From NCBI GenBank assembly GCA_049516155.1, contig JBEKTJ010000146.1, forward strand, positions 1-26,444: DNA of 26,444 nt. Reading direction: 5' to 3'. Under the pieces are notes generated by a model, which did not search any database, had not been told where the DNA came from, and saw only the letters and a program-made list of their open reading frames with translations. Positions 15,645-23,697 of this stretch are shown in pieces. This stretch comes from Bog-159 sp049516155. Lineage in GTDB: Bacteria; Acidobacteriota; Terriglobia; Bryobacterales; Bryobacteraceae. A program made the position numbers and the translations under genes. The number at the start of each line of letters is the position of its first letter. Position 1 is the stretch's first letter.

Positions 15645-17654
15645 ATGTCACACACAGTTGAAATCGATCTGGGAGGCCGCCAGATCACCCTCGAAACGGG
15701 CAGAATGGCCAAACAGGCGAACGGCGCGGTCGTCGTTCGTTCGGGCGATTCGGTGGTGCTGGTCAGCGCCTGCATGTCCGAAGAGCCAAAGCCGAATGCC
15801 GGCTTCTTTCCTCTCACGGTAGATTATCGCGAGTATACTTACGCCGCCGGCAAGATTCCGGGCGGCTTCATCAAACGCGAGGGACGTCCCTCGGAAAAAG
15901 AAATCCTCACCAGCCGGTTGATCGACCGGCCCGTCCGCCCATTGTTCCCCGAAGGGTTTTTGAATGAAACCCAGATCATCGCGATGGTGCTCTCCGCCGA
16001 TCCGGAGCAAGACCCCAACTCCCTGGCCGTGGTGGGCGCCGGCGCCGCGTTGGCCATCTCCGATATTCCGTTCCACCATGTGCTGGGTGGCGTGCGCGTG
16101 GGGATGGTGAACGGCGTTTACATCGCCAACCCTACCTATTCAGAGGGCCGCGAGTCCAAGCTCAATATCATCGTGGCCGCCACTGAAGGCGGCATCGTGA
16201 TGGTGGAGGCGGGCGCGCAACAGGCTTCTGAAGAGGAAGTCGTCGGGGCCATCGACTTTGGCCACACCTGCTGCAAGAAAATCGCCGCCGCCATCCATGA
16301 ACTGGTGGCGAAGGTGGGCAAGCCGAAGCGCGTCTACGAAGCCAAGACACTCGACCAGGCGCTCTACAGCCAGATTTCGGCCGATGCCCGCGAGCCGTTG
16401 ATCGACGCGTTGAATACCGAAAAATACCCGAAGCTGGAGAGCCACCTCAGGGTAGCCGAATTGAAGAAGAAGGTTCTCGAGGCCCTTCCTGACGAGCAGA
16501 AGGACGAAGGCAAGAAGGTCTTCGAGGCGCTGAAAGAGCGCGTCTTCCGCGACGAGATGCTGAAACACCATCGCCGTCCGGATGGCCGCGCCTTCGATCA
16601 GATTCGCGCGATCACCATCGAAACCGGGGTGCTACCGCGCACCCACGGCTCCGCGCTGTTCACTCGCGGCGAAACGCAAGCGCTAGTCACCCTCACCTTG
16701 GGCACCAAAGACGACGCGCAGCGCATCGAACTGCTGGAGCCCGGCGAAGCTTCCAAGCGCTTCATGCTGCACTACAATTTTCCGCCGTTCAGCGTCGGTG
16801 AAGTGGGCTTTATGCGTGGACCGGGCCGCCGCGAAATCGGCCACGGAGCGCTGGCCGAGCGATCCCTGTTGCCGATCGTCCCAGGCGAAGCCGTGTTTCC
16901 GTACACGTTGCGCGTGGTGAGCGACATCCTGGAATCCAACGGATCGAGTTCCATGGCTACGGTTTGCGGCGCATCCCTGGCCTTGATGGACGCCGGCGTG
17001 CCGCTTCCCGCGCACGTGGGTGGCGTCGCCATGGGGTTGGTGAAGGAGGGCGACGATTACGCCGTGCTCACCGACATCGCGGGCGCCGAAGACCACTACG
17101 GCGATATGGACTTCAAAGTCGCCGGCACGCGCGCGGGCATTACGGGCCTGCAGATGGATATCAAGGTGCCGAACGTCACCGCCGCCATCATGACCGAAGC
17201 GCTGGAGCAGGCGCGCCGCGGCCGCTTGTACATCATCGACAAGATGGAAGAGGCCATCAAGCAGCCGCGCGCCAACATGTCGCAATACGCGCCGCGCATT
17301 TACACCATCCACATTCCGACCGATAAGATTCGCGACGTCATCGGACCAGGCGGCAAGGTGATTCGCGGCATCATTGAGCAGACCGGCGTGAAGATCGACG
17401 TGGACGACGACGGCACGGTGCATGTTTCCTCCGCCGACGAAGCCGCCGCAAATAAGGCTCTGCAAATCATCGGCGACATTACCGCCGTGGCCGAGATCGG
17501 CAAGACCTACCTGGGCAAGGTTGTGCGGCTGGTGGATTTCGGCGCATTCGTCGAGATCTTCCCGGGCACCGACGGCCTGCTGCACATCAGCGAAAGGAAG
17601 GCGACCAGATTCTGGTCAAGGTCCTGGCGCTCGAAGGGAATAAAATCAAGTTGA
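15645..17654 (+). CDS. pnp: Polyribonucleotide nucleotidyltransferase, S1 domain broken by a frame-shifting deletion
   Basis: PNPase, the phosphorolytic 3'-to-5' exoribonuclease of RNA decay. The two RNase PH domains are intact: the first starts around MSHTVEIDLGGRQITLETG, the second holds HGSALFTRGETQALVTLTLG, FSVGEVGFMRGPGRREIGHG, SDILESNGSSSMAT and the acidic DIAGAEDHYGDMDFK motif of the active site. A KH domain with the GPGG loop (VIGPGGKVIRGIIEQTG) follows, then an S1 domain. The S1 domain reads normally up to LLHISE (residue 650, base 17594), then switches to 19 unrelated residues. The correct frame resumes at EGDQILVKVLALEG from 17597. About 13 S1 residues are missing and the deletion is 3n+1 bases. 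The core should remain catalytic, but RNA binding and autoregulation through S1 would suffer. GGAG lies 9 bases before the ATG. An assembly error is possible. Confidence 0.9.
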   Translation: MSHTVEIDLGGRQITLETGRMAKQANGAVVVRSGDSVVLVSACMSEEPKPNAGFFPLTVDYREYTYAAGKIPGGFIKREGRPSEKEILTSRLIDRPVRPLFPEGFLNETQIIAMVLSADPEQDPNSLAVVGAGAALAISDIPFHHVLGGVRVGMVNGVYIANPTYSEGRESKLNIIVAATEGGIVMVEAGAQQASEEEVVGAIDFGHTCCKKIAAAIHELVAKVGKPKRVYEAKTLDQALYSQISADAREPLIDALNTEKYPKLESHLRVAELKKKVLEALPDEQKDEGKKVFEALKERVFRDEMLKHHRRPDGRAFDQIRAITIETGVLPRTHGSALFTRGETQALVTLTLGTKDDAQRIELLEPGEASKRFMLHYNFPPFSVGEVGFMRGPGRREIGHGALAERSLLPIVPGEAVFPYTLRVVSDILESNGSSSMATVCGASLALMDAGVPLPAHVGGVAMGLVKEGDDYAVLTDIAGAEDHYGDMDFKVAGTRAGITGLQMDIKVPNVTAAIMTEALEQARRGRLYIIDKMEEAIKQPRANMSQYAPRIYTIHIPTDKIRDVIGPGGKVIRGIIEQTGVKIDVDDDGTVHVSSADEAAANKALQIIGDITAVAEIGKTYLGKVVRLVDFGAFVEIFPGTDGLLHISERKATRFWSRSWRSKGIKSS

Positions 17655-17707
17655 GCCGCAAGGCTGTGTTGCGCGAGCAGCGCGAGAAACTGGCTAAGAC
17701 CAAATAG
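17597..17707 (+). pseudogene. Out-of-frame relic of the pnp S1-domain C-terminus
   Basis: This frame reads EGDQILVKVLALEGNKIK, LSRKAVLREQREK and LAKTK before TAG at 17705. It is the normal end of a PNPase S1 domain, shifted out of register by the deletion near 17595. Its good preservation over 36 codons shows that the deletion is recent or an artefact. Confidence 0.8.
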
Positions 17708-17781
17708 GCGTGGGGCAGCGCCAGCGTTGCCCTCCGCCAGCTTTCAGATGGCGTCCGCACGTTCAGCCTGTGCGGAGGGGT

Positions 17782-17963
17782 ATGGAGTTTGAGCTTGTCG
17801 GTTCTATCGCGGAAAGAGCGGTCGCCGCCGCCGCCCGGGCATCTGGAGAAAGATGAAAGGACCGCCACGATCCGGCTTCCGAACGGCGCTCCGCGACGAG
17901 TGGAGTCACACTGGTACGAGGCACATGGGATTGGCTAGAAGGACCTGAAGAGCAAAGGCCTTC
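17782..17963 (+). pseudogene. Decayed small gene (HWYEAHGIG-type small protein)
   Basis: Read in two frames, this stretch gives a small protein. ATG 17782, one base after GGAGGGG, begins MEFELVGSIAERAV; the frame then breaks in a GCC-rich run, and continues as PPPGHLEKDERTATIRLPNG, then VESHWYEAHGIG, hitting TAG at 17936. After the TAG the same frame still reads KDLKSKGL, which resembles the end of the protein, so the TAG looks premature. I recall small uncharacterised proteins of this shape next to a partner like the following gene, but cannot confirm a family name. The gene is judged dead: one frameshift plus one in-frame stop. Confidence 0.5.
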
Positions 17964-18214
17964 GCTCTATACATCGACAACAGCGGCTATCTGGCATCGC
18001 CATCCCCGGCAAGGTCTATCGGATCCTTACCGATTCAACGGCGGCCAAAGACGAGTTGGTGCGTATTGTCGACGAGAGCGGCGAGGATTATCTGTACCAC
18101 AAGGACTATTTTGTGTTTGTGGATTTCCCATCGGGGGTCAAGAAAAAGATTCTCGCGTTGCAGGGGTGCCGTCAAAACGAAGCGCTCCTGACGCAAATCG
18201 GGTCGCCCGATTGA
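17964..18214 (+). pseudogene. Frameshifted small gene (DESGEDYLY-type small protein)
   Basis: One frame reads ALYIDNSGYLAS (from about 17964) and a second picks up at about 18002 as IPGKVYRILTDSTAAKDELV, then RIVDESGEDYLYHKDYFVFV and DFPSGVKKKILALQ, ending at TGA 18212. Joined, they make a plausible small soluble protein of about 80 residues; one base appears lost at about 18000. No start codon survives in the first frame. The function of this kind of protein is not known to me. It appears to have been the partner of the preceding decayed gene. Confidence 0.5.
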
Positions 18215-18229
18215 GGCGGCTCCCATCCC

Positions 18230-18998
18230 AAGGACCGGCGCTCGCCGAGTCCGACGAAATCGTTGAGTTTTTCCGCCAGTTGTTCTGCTCCGAGATTAAT
18301 CCTCGTACGCCTTGAAGAAATTCTCGTTTGCGATGAAGACAACTGGGCCAACGCGTAATCTCGCTGGTTGGGCTTTAGCGATCGTCCAGACGTCAAACTG
18401 CTCGCGGTCAGCCAACTCCGCGTTGTCCGCCTGGGATAAAATCGCATAGTTTGCCACGGTATTCACTTTCTCGGCCGGGTAGTCCCGGGCTTGCATGAGT
18501 TCCCTCGGGAACAAGTGGTGGACTGCAAGGGGATCGCTGCTCAGGCCGTCGTGTAGCATAGATCTGCATTAGAGACGAATACATTCCGGATGCGGTACGA
18601 ACATCGTCTTTTCTGGTACGATGCGGCCGGTTCTTGTGGATTTTATCAAACAAGGCGCGCGCACGGCGCGTTCGATCACCCGTTGCGCTACGCACCGCCT
18701 TCACATATGAATCAACTGTGGTTTCGGTCGTCCCGCGGAATAGGCTCCGCAAATCCGGCCGATAGACGGTAACGCCTCACAAGCTCGGCATCCATCCCCA
18801 AGAGCGTCGAGTTGCTACCATTTGCGAACAGATAGACTACTGTATCAGCGCCATTGTCGACGGGAGCCTGGTAGTCCACCCTACGTCGTTCCTTACGAAT
18901 TGGCTGGTGACGCGTAAAGCTTGCTCGGTACGCCGCCACGAAGCCTCGATCTCGCCGGTATCCGCGGCCCAACTGTACTCTACCTTGGTTCCTGCGTG
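18230..18998 (-). pseudogene. Remnant of a DUF262/HNH (GmrSD-like) protein, several frameshifts
   Basis: On the minus strand, pieces in different frames line up in the order expected for the C-terminal half of a DUF262/DUF1524-type protein. These are EIEASWRRTEQALRVTSQFV (from about 18950), VVYLFANGSNSTLL, LVRRYRLSAG, SLFRGTTETTVDSYVKAVR, GMYSSLMQI, then DPLAVHHLFPRELMQA and VNTVANYAILSQADNAELA, which is the HNH-like core, and finally NLGAEQLAEKLNDFV. At least three frame changes separate them, and the N-terminal DUF262 (ParB-like) nuclease domain is absent. Intact relatives include modification-dependent restriction enzymes and phage-defence proteins. Here the gene is plainly dead. The longest intact piece is 18296-18559. 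Confidence 0.6.
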
Positions 18999-19038
18999 GT
19001 GCCGTGGGGGTTCCGTTCGGCCTTAACCTTCCTGGTTT

Positions 19039-19230
19039 CTAGGGTCCTTGCGAAGAAGTTGTCAGCTCTATGTCTGCCCTGTAAGCTTCCGGCGAATCTT
19101 CCAGGTCCGCCTTCTGGCGGTAGAGGAGATTCTCGTGCGCCATGGCGTCATCGCACTCGGGATCGATTTGCAGCGCCTTGTCGAGATCCTTGATGCCCTC
19201 ATCGACGGCGGTGAACTCCGTTTGTGATCG
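19039..19230 (-). pseudogene. C-terminal fragment of a TPR protein
   Basis: The minus strand reads VDEGIKDLDKALQIDPECDD followed by AMAHENLLYRQKADLEDSPE, ending at TAG 19041-19039. This is a recognisable TPR helix pair plus the linker usual in Acidobacteria TPR proteins. The frame is closed by TGA just upstream and no start or N-terminal part is seen, so it is a fragment rather than a gene. Confidence 0.55.
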
Positions 19231-19680
19231 TGGCCGTCAACGGAGACGGTGAAGTTTCCGGTCGATACCGTTTAACCGCCGCGGGACTGGAGCGGCTGTC
19301 GCCTGAAGACGAACGCACGCGCCCACGAGGGAGAACGAGGGCCATCGGCAGACGCCTGCGCCGGCTTGAAGATCAAACGGGATTGCAGGGCGCCATGTGC
19401 CGTCGGATGCTCTACCGGACGGCACTGTTGTCTGAGAACGTGGTGCTTGGTAGCAGCAACGCCCGCGAGTTGACCCGACGAGGAGCCGGACAGGTGGGTC
19501 GAGAGTTTTCCCTCGAGGTGGCAGACGGTCGAATACGCTGGAGACCACTGCCGCCGCCCTGACTGCCGGCCTTCGAGAGCCGGTTTAGTTGCCGATATTT
19601 GGCAATAATGTAGGCTACGACGCGTCTAGTAGTTCGTCCCCGACGGCTCATGCCGCTCATTTCCGAGGTACGCAGAAAAT
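19231..19680. other. Stretch without a recognisable gene
   Basis: A plus-strand open frame from 19224 to 19562 (112 codons) has no ribosome-binding site, an Arg-rich composition and no motif I recognise; the minus strand is equally uninformative. Given the decayed genes just to the left, this is probably degenerate or non-coding DNA. Confidence 0.4.
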
Positions 19681-19682
19681 CG

Positions 19683-19691
19683 TGCTAGAAT
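19683..19691 (+). promoter_or_regulatory. Extended -10 promoter of the PNGase A-like gene
   Basis: TGC directly followed by TAGAAT (19686-19691) makes an extended -10 box, with predicted start at 19698 and a 27-base leader holding AAGGAG. The best -35 candidate, TTCCGA at 19661, has a long 19-bp spacing. Confidence 0.5.
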
Positions 19692-19724
19692 TGGCTGCAT
19701 CTCGTTTTCAAGGAGCCTAAGCCA

Positions 19725-21392
19725 TTGCTTCGTTCTTTCGCATTCGCGCTGACTGCCGGCGCGTCCCTCGTGCTGTCCATTTCCGCCTTCGCCGAAACAC
19801 CGGCCGTTGGCTTACCTAGAATCAAAGCGGGAGTTATAAAGGCTCCGATCGTTTCCAACTCCGATGCCGTGACAGACGCGGCAACGCCTCCCCCTGCCGG
19901 AACTCCCTGTACGGTCACGCTGTTCTCCAATTTCCAATTCGTCAATTTCAACGCGCAATACTTCACCTACACGCCATCCTGCCCCGGACCGTGGTCGAGA
20001 GTGATCTTCAACGGAAGTTTCGCGATCACTCCGGGCATCCAATATGACCGCACGGCGGAAATTTCGCTGGGTTACGTCAACATCTATTTCGGTACTACCC
20101 GCGAAGACGATCCCTCTTTCGGCCCCACCTGGAATGTAACTCGCGACCTAACCGACTACACCCCACTGTTCACCGCCGCTCAACCCGGCGAAGTGGATCT
20201 CGGCAACCTCGTGAATAGCCAGTACACCGGGGTCATTTCAGGCACTGCCACGCTGAGTTTCTATCCCGTAGCCGCAGGCGGCGCCGCACCCGTTGTCGCC
20301 GACGCGGTTTACCCGTACCCCGATGCACCGGGCGGCGCGGTTGCACTCGACAGCACCACGTCGGTGCTTTCCCAAACCTACACCTTCCCCACTAACATCG
20401 AGAGCGCTTATCTGGACGTCTTCGCGCAGAGCCAGAGCAACGATGAGTTCTGGTGGAGTTGCGCCCCCAATGACGTCGCGGGCGAACTGGAAGATTGCGG
20501 CAACACCGCGTTTCGCGAAACCGAGATTACCATCGACGGCACGCCCGCCGGCGTGGCGCCCGTCTACCCGTGGATTTACACCGGCGGTATCGATCCCAAC
20601 CTCTGGCTTCCCATTCCTGGCGTGCAGACGCTCAACTTCCTTCCGTATCGCGTCGATCTCACGCCCTTCGCGGCAACGCTCAGCAACGGCCAACCCCACA
20701 CCGTCGGATTGAGTGTCTACAACGCCGACGATTACTTCGCCGTCACCGCTACCCTGCTGGTGTATGAAGACCATGGCTCAACCGCGGTTACCGGCGCGAC
20801 CACGACCAATACGATCGGCAACGGTCCGAATCCGGTGGTAAACGAAAACATCACCATCGATTCGAACGATATTCCCGTAGGAACCATCGTGGTTACTTCG
20901 GATCGCCAGTTCACCATCTCCGGCTACGTAAATACTTCGCACGGGAAAGTAACGACGACGCTGAATCAAACCGTCAACTTTTCCAACCTTCAGAACTACA
21001 CGGATTCCGCGAACCTGTATAAGCAAACCACCTTCGTAAACTCTACGAAGACGGTCACTCAGGGTAGCATCACCCAAACCATTACCACCCAGTACACCTA
21101 TCCCTTGAAAGTGACTCTCAGCTTGGGTACAGCATCGAATGGCGACGAAGATGAAACCATTACCGCGCAGCAATCCTACGATACTTCCACCGAGGGACCA
21201 GGCAACATTTCGACCGCGCTTACGCAATCCTTTGCTGGCGCCGACACGCAGGATCTAATTACGGGCGAGGATTTGGCCCAGGAGAGCAGCTATCTGCAAA
21301 CCAACACCCGCAACAACTCCTGCACGCAGACCGCAATCCGGGCCAAGAACGACTCAGCCACCTACAATAAGTCCGGCCCCTGCACCAACTAA
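19725..21392 (+). CDS. Secreted PNGase A-family glycopeptidase-like protein
   Basis: A 555-residue exported protein that reads as the peptide-N4-(N-acetyl-beta-glucosaminyl) asparagine amidase A family, enzymes that release N-glycans from glycopeptides. It starts at TTG 19725 with AAGGAG 9 bases ahead; residues 1-23 are a signal peptide ending SAFA. The family-like first domain holds WSRVIFNGSFAITPG, YDRTAEISLGYVNIYFGTT and GPTWNVTRDLTDYTPLF; the second includes SAYLDVFAQSQSNDEFWWSC and PWIYTGGIDPNLWLPI, then YRVDLTPFAATL. The last 200 residues are Thr/Asn/Ser-rich beta-like sequence with terminal cysteines. It has its own promoter and no glycan-degradation neighbours. Substrate and activity are unproven; binding or scavenging of plant or fungal glycoproteins in soil is a reasonable guess. 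Confidence 0.72.
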   Translation: MLRSFAFALTAGASLVLSISAFAETPAVGLPRIKAGVIKAPIVSNSDAVTDAATPPPAGTPCTVTLFSNFQFVNFNAQYFTYTPSCPGPWSRVIFNGSFAITPGIQYDRTAEISLGYVNIYFGTTREDDPSFGPTWNVTRDLTDYTPLFTAAQPGEVDLGNLVNSQYTGVISGTATLSFYPVAAGGAAPVVADAVYPYPDAPGGAVALDSTTSVLSQTYTFPTNIESAYLDVFAQSQSNDEFWWSCAPNDVAGELEDCGNTAFRETEITIDGTPAGVAPVYPWIYTGGIDPNLWLPIPGVQTLNFLPYRVDLTPFAATLSNGQPHTVGLSVYNADDYFAVTATLLVYEDHGSTAVTGATTTNTIGNGPNPVVNENITIDSNDIPVGTIVVTSDRQFTISGYVNTSHGKVTTTLNQTVNFSNLQNYTDSANLYKQTTFVNSTKTVTQGSITQTITTQYTYPLKVTLSLGTASNGDEDETITAQQSYDTSTEGPGNISTALTQSFAGADTQDLITGEDLAQESSYLQTNTRNNSCTQTAIRAKNDSATYNKSGPCTN

Positions 21393-21622
21393 CGACGTCC
21401 CCTCGACTCTTAGCCGACCTCGCTCTGGGGTCGCACAACTGGACCGCGAATCACTCTCATATATGTTAGCCACGAATACCCTTCCGGTATCAATTTCCGA
21501 TCTTTTGAGCCACTCGATTTCAAGATGCTCCCGTGCAATGGTGAGATCGCTTCTCCAGCCCGCGCTTTCAACAGCAGGTTTTGCGCTCGGATGCCGATAT
21601 GTTGGGCAAGAGGGAATATAAC

Positions 21623-22288
21623 GTGAGCCCAGTTACTTTTAGCACCAGCACCATTCAGGAAACGCACGCGAAGGCGACCTCGCCAGACGCCGCCTCCAAA
21701 GCAAGCAGTAGCGCAACGGCATCCGGCCAGGCGGCCGACAGCGTACAACTCAGCCCAGCCGCCTTGCGCGAGATGGCTCTGACCGGCCGCGTCGCCGCCA
21801 ACGGCGATATGGGAAATCTCACCAGCGATCAAACACAGCAACTATACGGCCAGATATCTTCCATCCAGAGTCAGATCGCCGGCGATACTCAGGCCGACGG
21901 GGGCACGCTCTCGTCTACCGATGCACTGGCCATCCAGCAGTCGCAGAATCAGTTGAGTGGGACGATTTACAGCGAGGCCCACAACGGCGCCGCTCCGCCG
22001 TCCGATCCAACTGTGACGCAGGCTGGCGCGCGGGAAGCGGTGGAAGCAGGTCGGATTGTTCTGAACCAGCAGGAAGGGCACCTGAGCGGCGGGCAAGCCA
22101 CGCAGTTGAGTGCACAACTCTCCACAATCCAACGGCAAATCGCTACCGATGAGCAGGCTAATGGGGGAACCTTGAGTTCGACCGATACGCAAGCCATCAA
22201 TCAATTGGAGAACCAACTTGGCCAGCAGATTTACAACGCGGCCCGCGTTGGCACGACACCGAGTCAACCGGCTGTGAACGCTGTTTAG
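21623..22288 (+). CDS. Protein with two gapless 88-residue repeats, unknown function
   Basis: A 221-residue Gln/Ser/Ala-rich protein. I chose GTG 21623 because AAGAGGG lies 8 bases before it; upstream in-frame ATG 21599 and TTG 21581 lack this. Residues 1-45 are Ser/Thr/Ala-rich and end DSVQLSPAAL. Residues 46-124 and 134-212 are two copies of one module with a constant 88-residue offset, sharing GGTLSSTD, the QLxxQISxIQxQIAxD pattern and NQL...IY. Each module holds two helix-loop-helix-like turns (GNLTSDQ/GHLSGGQ and ADGGTLSSTD/ANGGTLSSTD) that resemble degenerate EF-hand or dockerin loops with few acidic ligands. There is no signal peptide or membrane helix. It is not a family I can name. 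The 230 bp upstream show no gene. Confidence 0.6.
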   Translation: MSPVTFSTSTIQETHAKATSPDAASKASSSATASGQAADSVQLSPAALREMALTGRVAANGDMGNLTSDQTQQLYGQISSIQSQIAGDTQADGGTLSSTDALAIQQSQNQLSGTIYSEAHNGAAPPSDPTVTQAGAREAVEAGRIVLNQQEGHLSGGQATQLSAQLSTIQRQIATDEQANGGTLSSTDTQAINQLENQLGQQIYNAARVGTTPSQPAVNAV

Positions 22289-22586
22289 GTGGTTGTCTGC
22301 TGCGAATCACGCCGCGCATGCTGAGGGCTGGAGCGCGACGCCGGCGGGAGACCTGTTCGGAACAACCGTTACGGGCAGCCGGCAACCGGAGTACGGTTTA
22401 ACGCGTGGCGCCGGATGGCAAGGGGACGGTGCTGTATGCCACAGCAACGCTATTTCCGGGCCCCGACGATCTGGCCAGAACCCGGGCCGCGATACCCGCC
22501 TAGCCCCGGGTCGTCCTTAAGTATTTGCTCTGCCGACTCCATTCAGGCCTCGATCGAAACCTGGTGTCGCTGGTCACCGCGAGGTT
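22289..22586. other. Intergenic stretch, nothing recognised
   Basis: This gap lies between the convergent two-repeat gene and obgE. The only open frame (22293-22520, 75 codons) has no ribosome-binding site and no recognisable product. No hairpin with a T-run was found. Confidence 0.4.
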
Positions 22587-23621
22587 CTAGTTGAGCGCCG
22601 GCTCCGCATTCGATTCGGGGTTCTTCGGCGCCAACACCCTCTCCGCCATCGCATAGCGCAGTTCATCCAGTCCCTGCCCCGTAACGCTGGATATCTCAAA
22701 GAACGCCAACCCGCGCTCCGCCGCAATCCTGCGTAACGACTCCACGCGGGCCGGGTCCTGCGCGGCGTCCATCTTGGTGGCCACCACGATCATGGGCTTG
22801 GCGGGCAGATCCTCGCTGAAGCTTGCCAATTCCTCCATCACCGTCTCGAAGTCGTGGGCTGGATCGCGGCCGCTCGCTTCCGAAACATCCACCAGGTGCG
22901 CGAGCAGGCGCGTGCGCTCGATGTGCCGCAGGAACTGCGTACCCAGCCCGTGCCCCAGGTGGGCCCCTTCGATCAGACCGGGAATATCGGCCACCACGAA
23001 ACTGCGGTAATCGTCCAGCGAGACCACGCCCAATTGCGGTTCCAGCGTGGTGAAGGGATAGTCGGCGATCTTGGGGCGGGCCGCGGAAATGCGCGAGATC
23101 AGCGTGGATTTTCCGGCGTTCGGAAACCCAACCAATCCAACGTCCGCCAATAGCTTAAGCTCCAGGCGCAAACGCATTTCCTGGCCAGGCTTGCCGGGCT
23201 CGTGCTCGGTGGGTGCTTGATGCGTGGACGTGGCAAACCGGGCGTTGCCTTTGCCGCCGCGTCCGCCACGGGCTACCAGGAAACGGTCGCCGGCCGTCGT
23301 GAAATCGTGCAGGCGTTCGCCAGTCGCTTCGTCGTACACCACCGTGCCCACCGGCACCTTCAGGTCGATCGAATGGCCTTCGGCGCCGGTGCAATCGCTG
23401 CCTTCTCCGTGCCGGCCGCGCTGCGCCTTATGCTCGGGATTGAAACGGAACTGGATGAGCGTGTTCTGGTGTTCGGTCGAGACCAGGAAGATGTCGCCGC
23501 CGCGTCCGCCATCGCCGCCGCTAGGGCCGCCGCGTGGGACGTATTTCTCGCGGCGAAACGCCAGACAGCCGTTGCCGCCATCCCCGGCCTTCACCAGGAT
23601 GCGAGCTTCATCGATAAACAT
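22587..23621 (-). CDS. obgE: Obg-family GTPase (CgtA)
   Basis: A 344-residue essential-type GTPase that joins late 50S ribosome assembly and (p)ppGpp-linked growth control. The Gly-rich Obg fold fills residues 1-158 (KAGDGGNGCLAFRREKYVPR, GGPSGGDGGRGGD). The G domain follows: P-loop GFPNAGKST (165-173), switch II DIPGLIEGA (212-220), G4 as TKMD (282-285) instead of the usual NKxD, and G5 SSV (311-313). The C-terminal extension is short, as in many non-Bacillus Obg proteins. It lies third in rplU-rpmA-obgE, the conserved order. The ribosome-binding site is poor, and a heptamer tandem repeat fills much of the 76-bp gap after rpmA. Confidence 0.95.
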   Translation of the reverse strand: MFIDEARILVKAGDGGNGCLAFRREKYVPRGGPSGGDGGRGGDIFLVSTEHQNTLIQFRFNPEHKAQRGRHGEGSDCTGAEGHSIDLKVPVGTVVYDEATGERLHDFTTAGDRFLVARGGRGGKGNARFATSTHQAPTEHEPGKPGQEMRLRLELKLLADVGLVGFPNAGKSTLISRISAARPKIADYPFTTLEPQLGVVSLDDYRSFVVADIPGLIEGAHLGHGLGTQFLRHIERTRLLAHLVDVSEASGRDPAHDFETVMEELASFSEDLPAKPMIVVATKMDAAQDPARVESLRRIAAERGLAFFEISSVTGQGLDELRYAMAERVLAPKNPESNAEPALN

Positions 23622-23660
23622 GGAGAGAACGATCCGGACCGTGTGGCAGGACGGCTGTTA

Positions 23661-23697
23661 TTCTGGCTTCTGGCTTCTGGCTCCTGGCTTCTGCCTT
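23661..23697. repeat. Heptanucleotide tandem repeat between rpmA and obgE
   Basis: Five consecutive 7-base units starting at 23661 read TTCTGGC, TTCTGGC, TTCTGGC, TCCTGGC, TTCTGCC, then a partial unit that runs into the rpmA stop codon. On the transcribed strand the unit is GCCAGAA, and the array sits just upstream of obgE. Such arrays change copy number by replication slippage. Confidence 0.85.

Noticed and set aside
16683..17585. 300-codon minus-strand open frame within pnp
   Set aside because: Antisense of the conserved RNase PH and KH domains of PNPase.
19224..19562. Real 112-codon gene on the plus strand
   Set aside because: No ribosome-binding site, no recognised motif, Arg-rich composition, and location next to decayed genes.
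17708..19720. Insertion sequence or prophage as the cause of the decayed region
   Set aside because: No transposase or integrase fragment, terminal inverted repeats or target duplication could be seen.
23661..23697. CRISPR-like repeat
   Set aside because: Units are 7 bases with no spacers; it is a simple tandem array.
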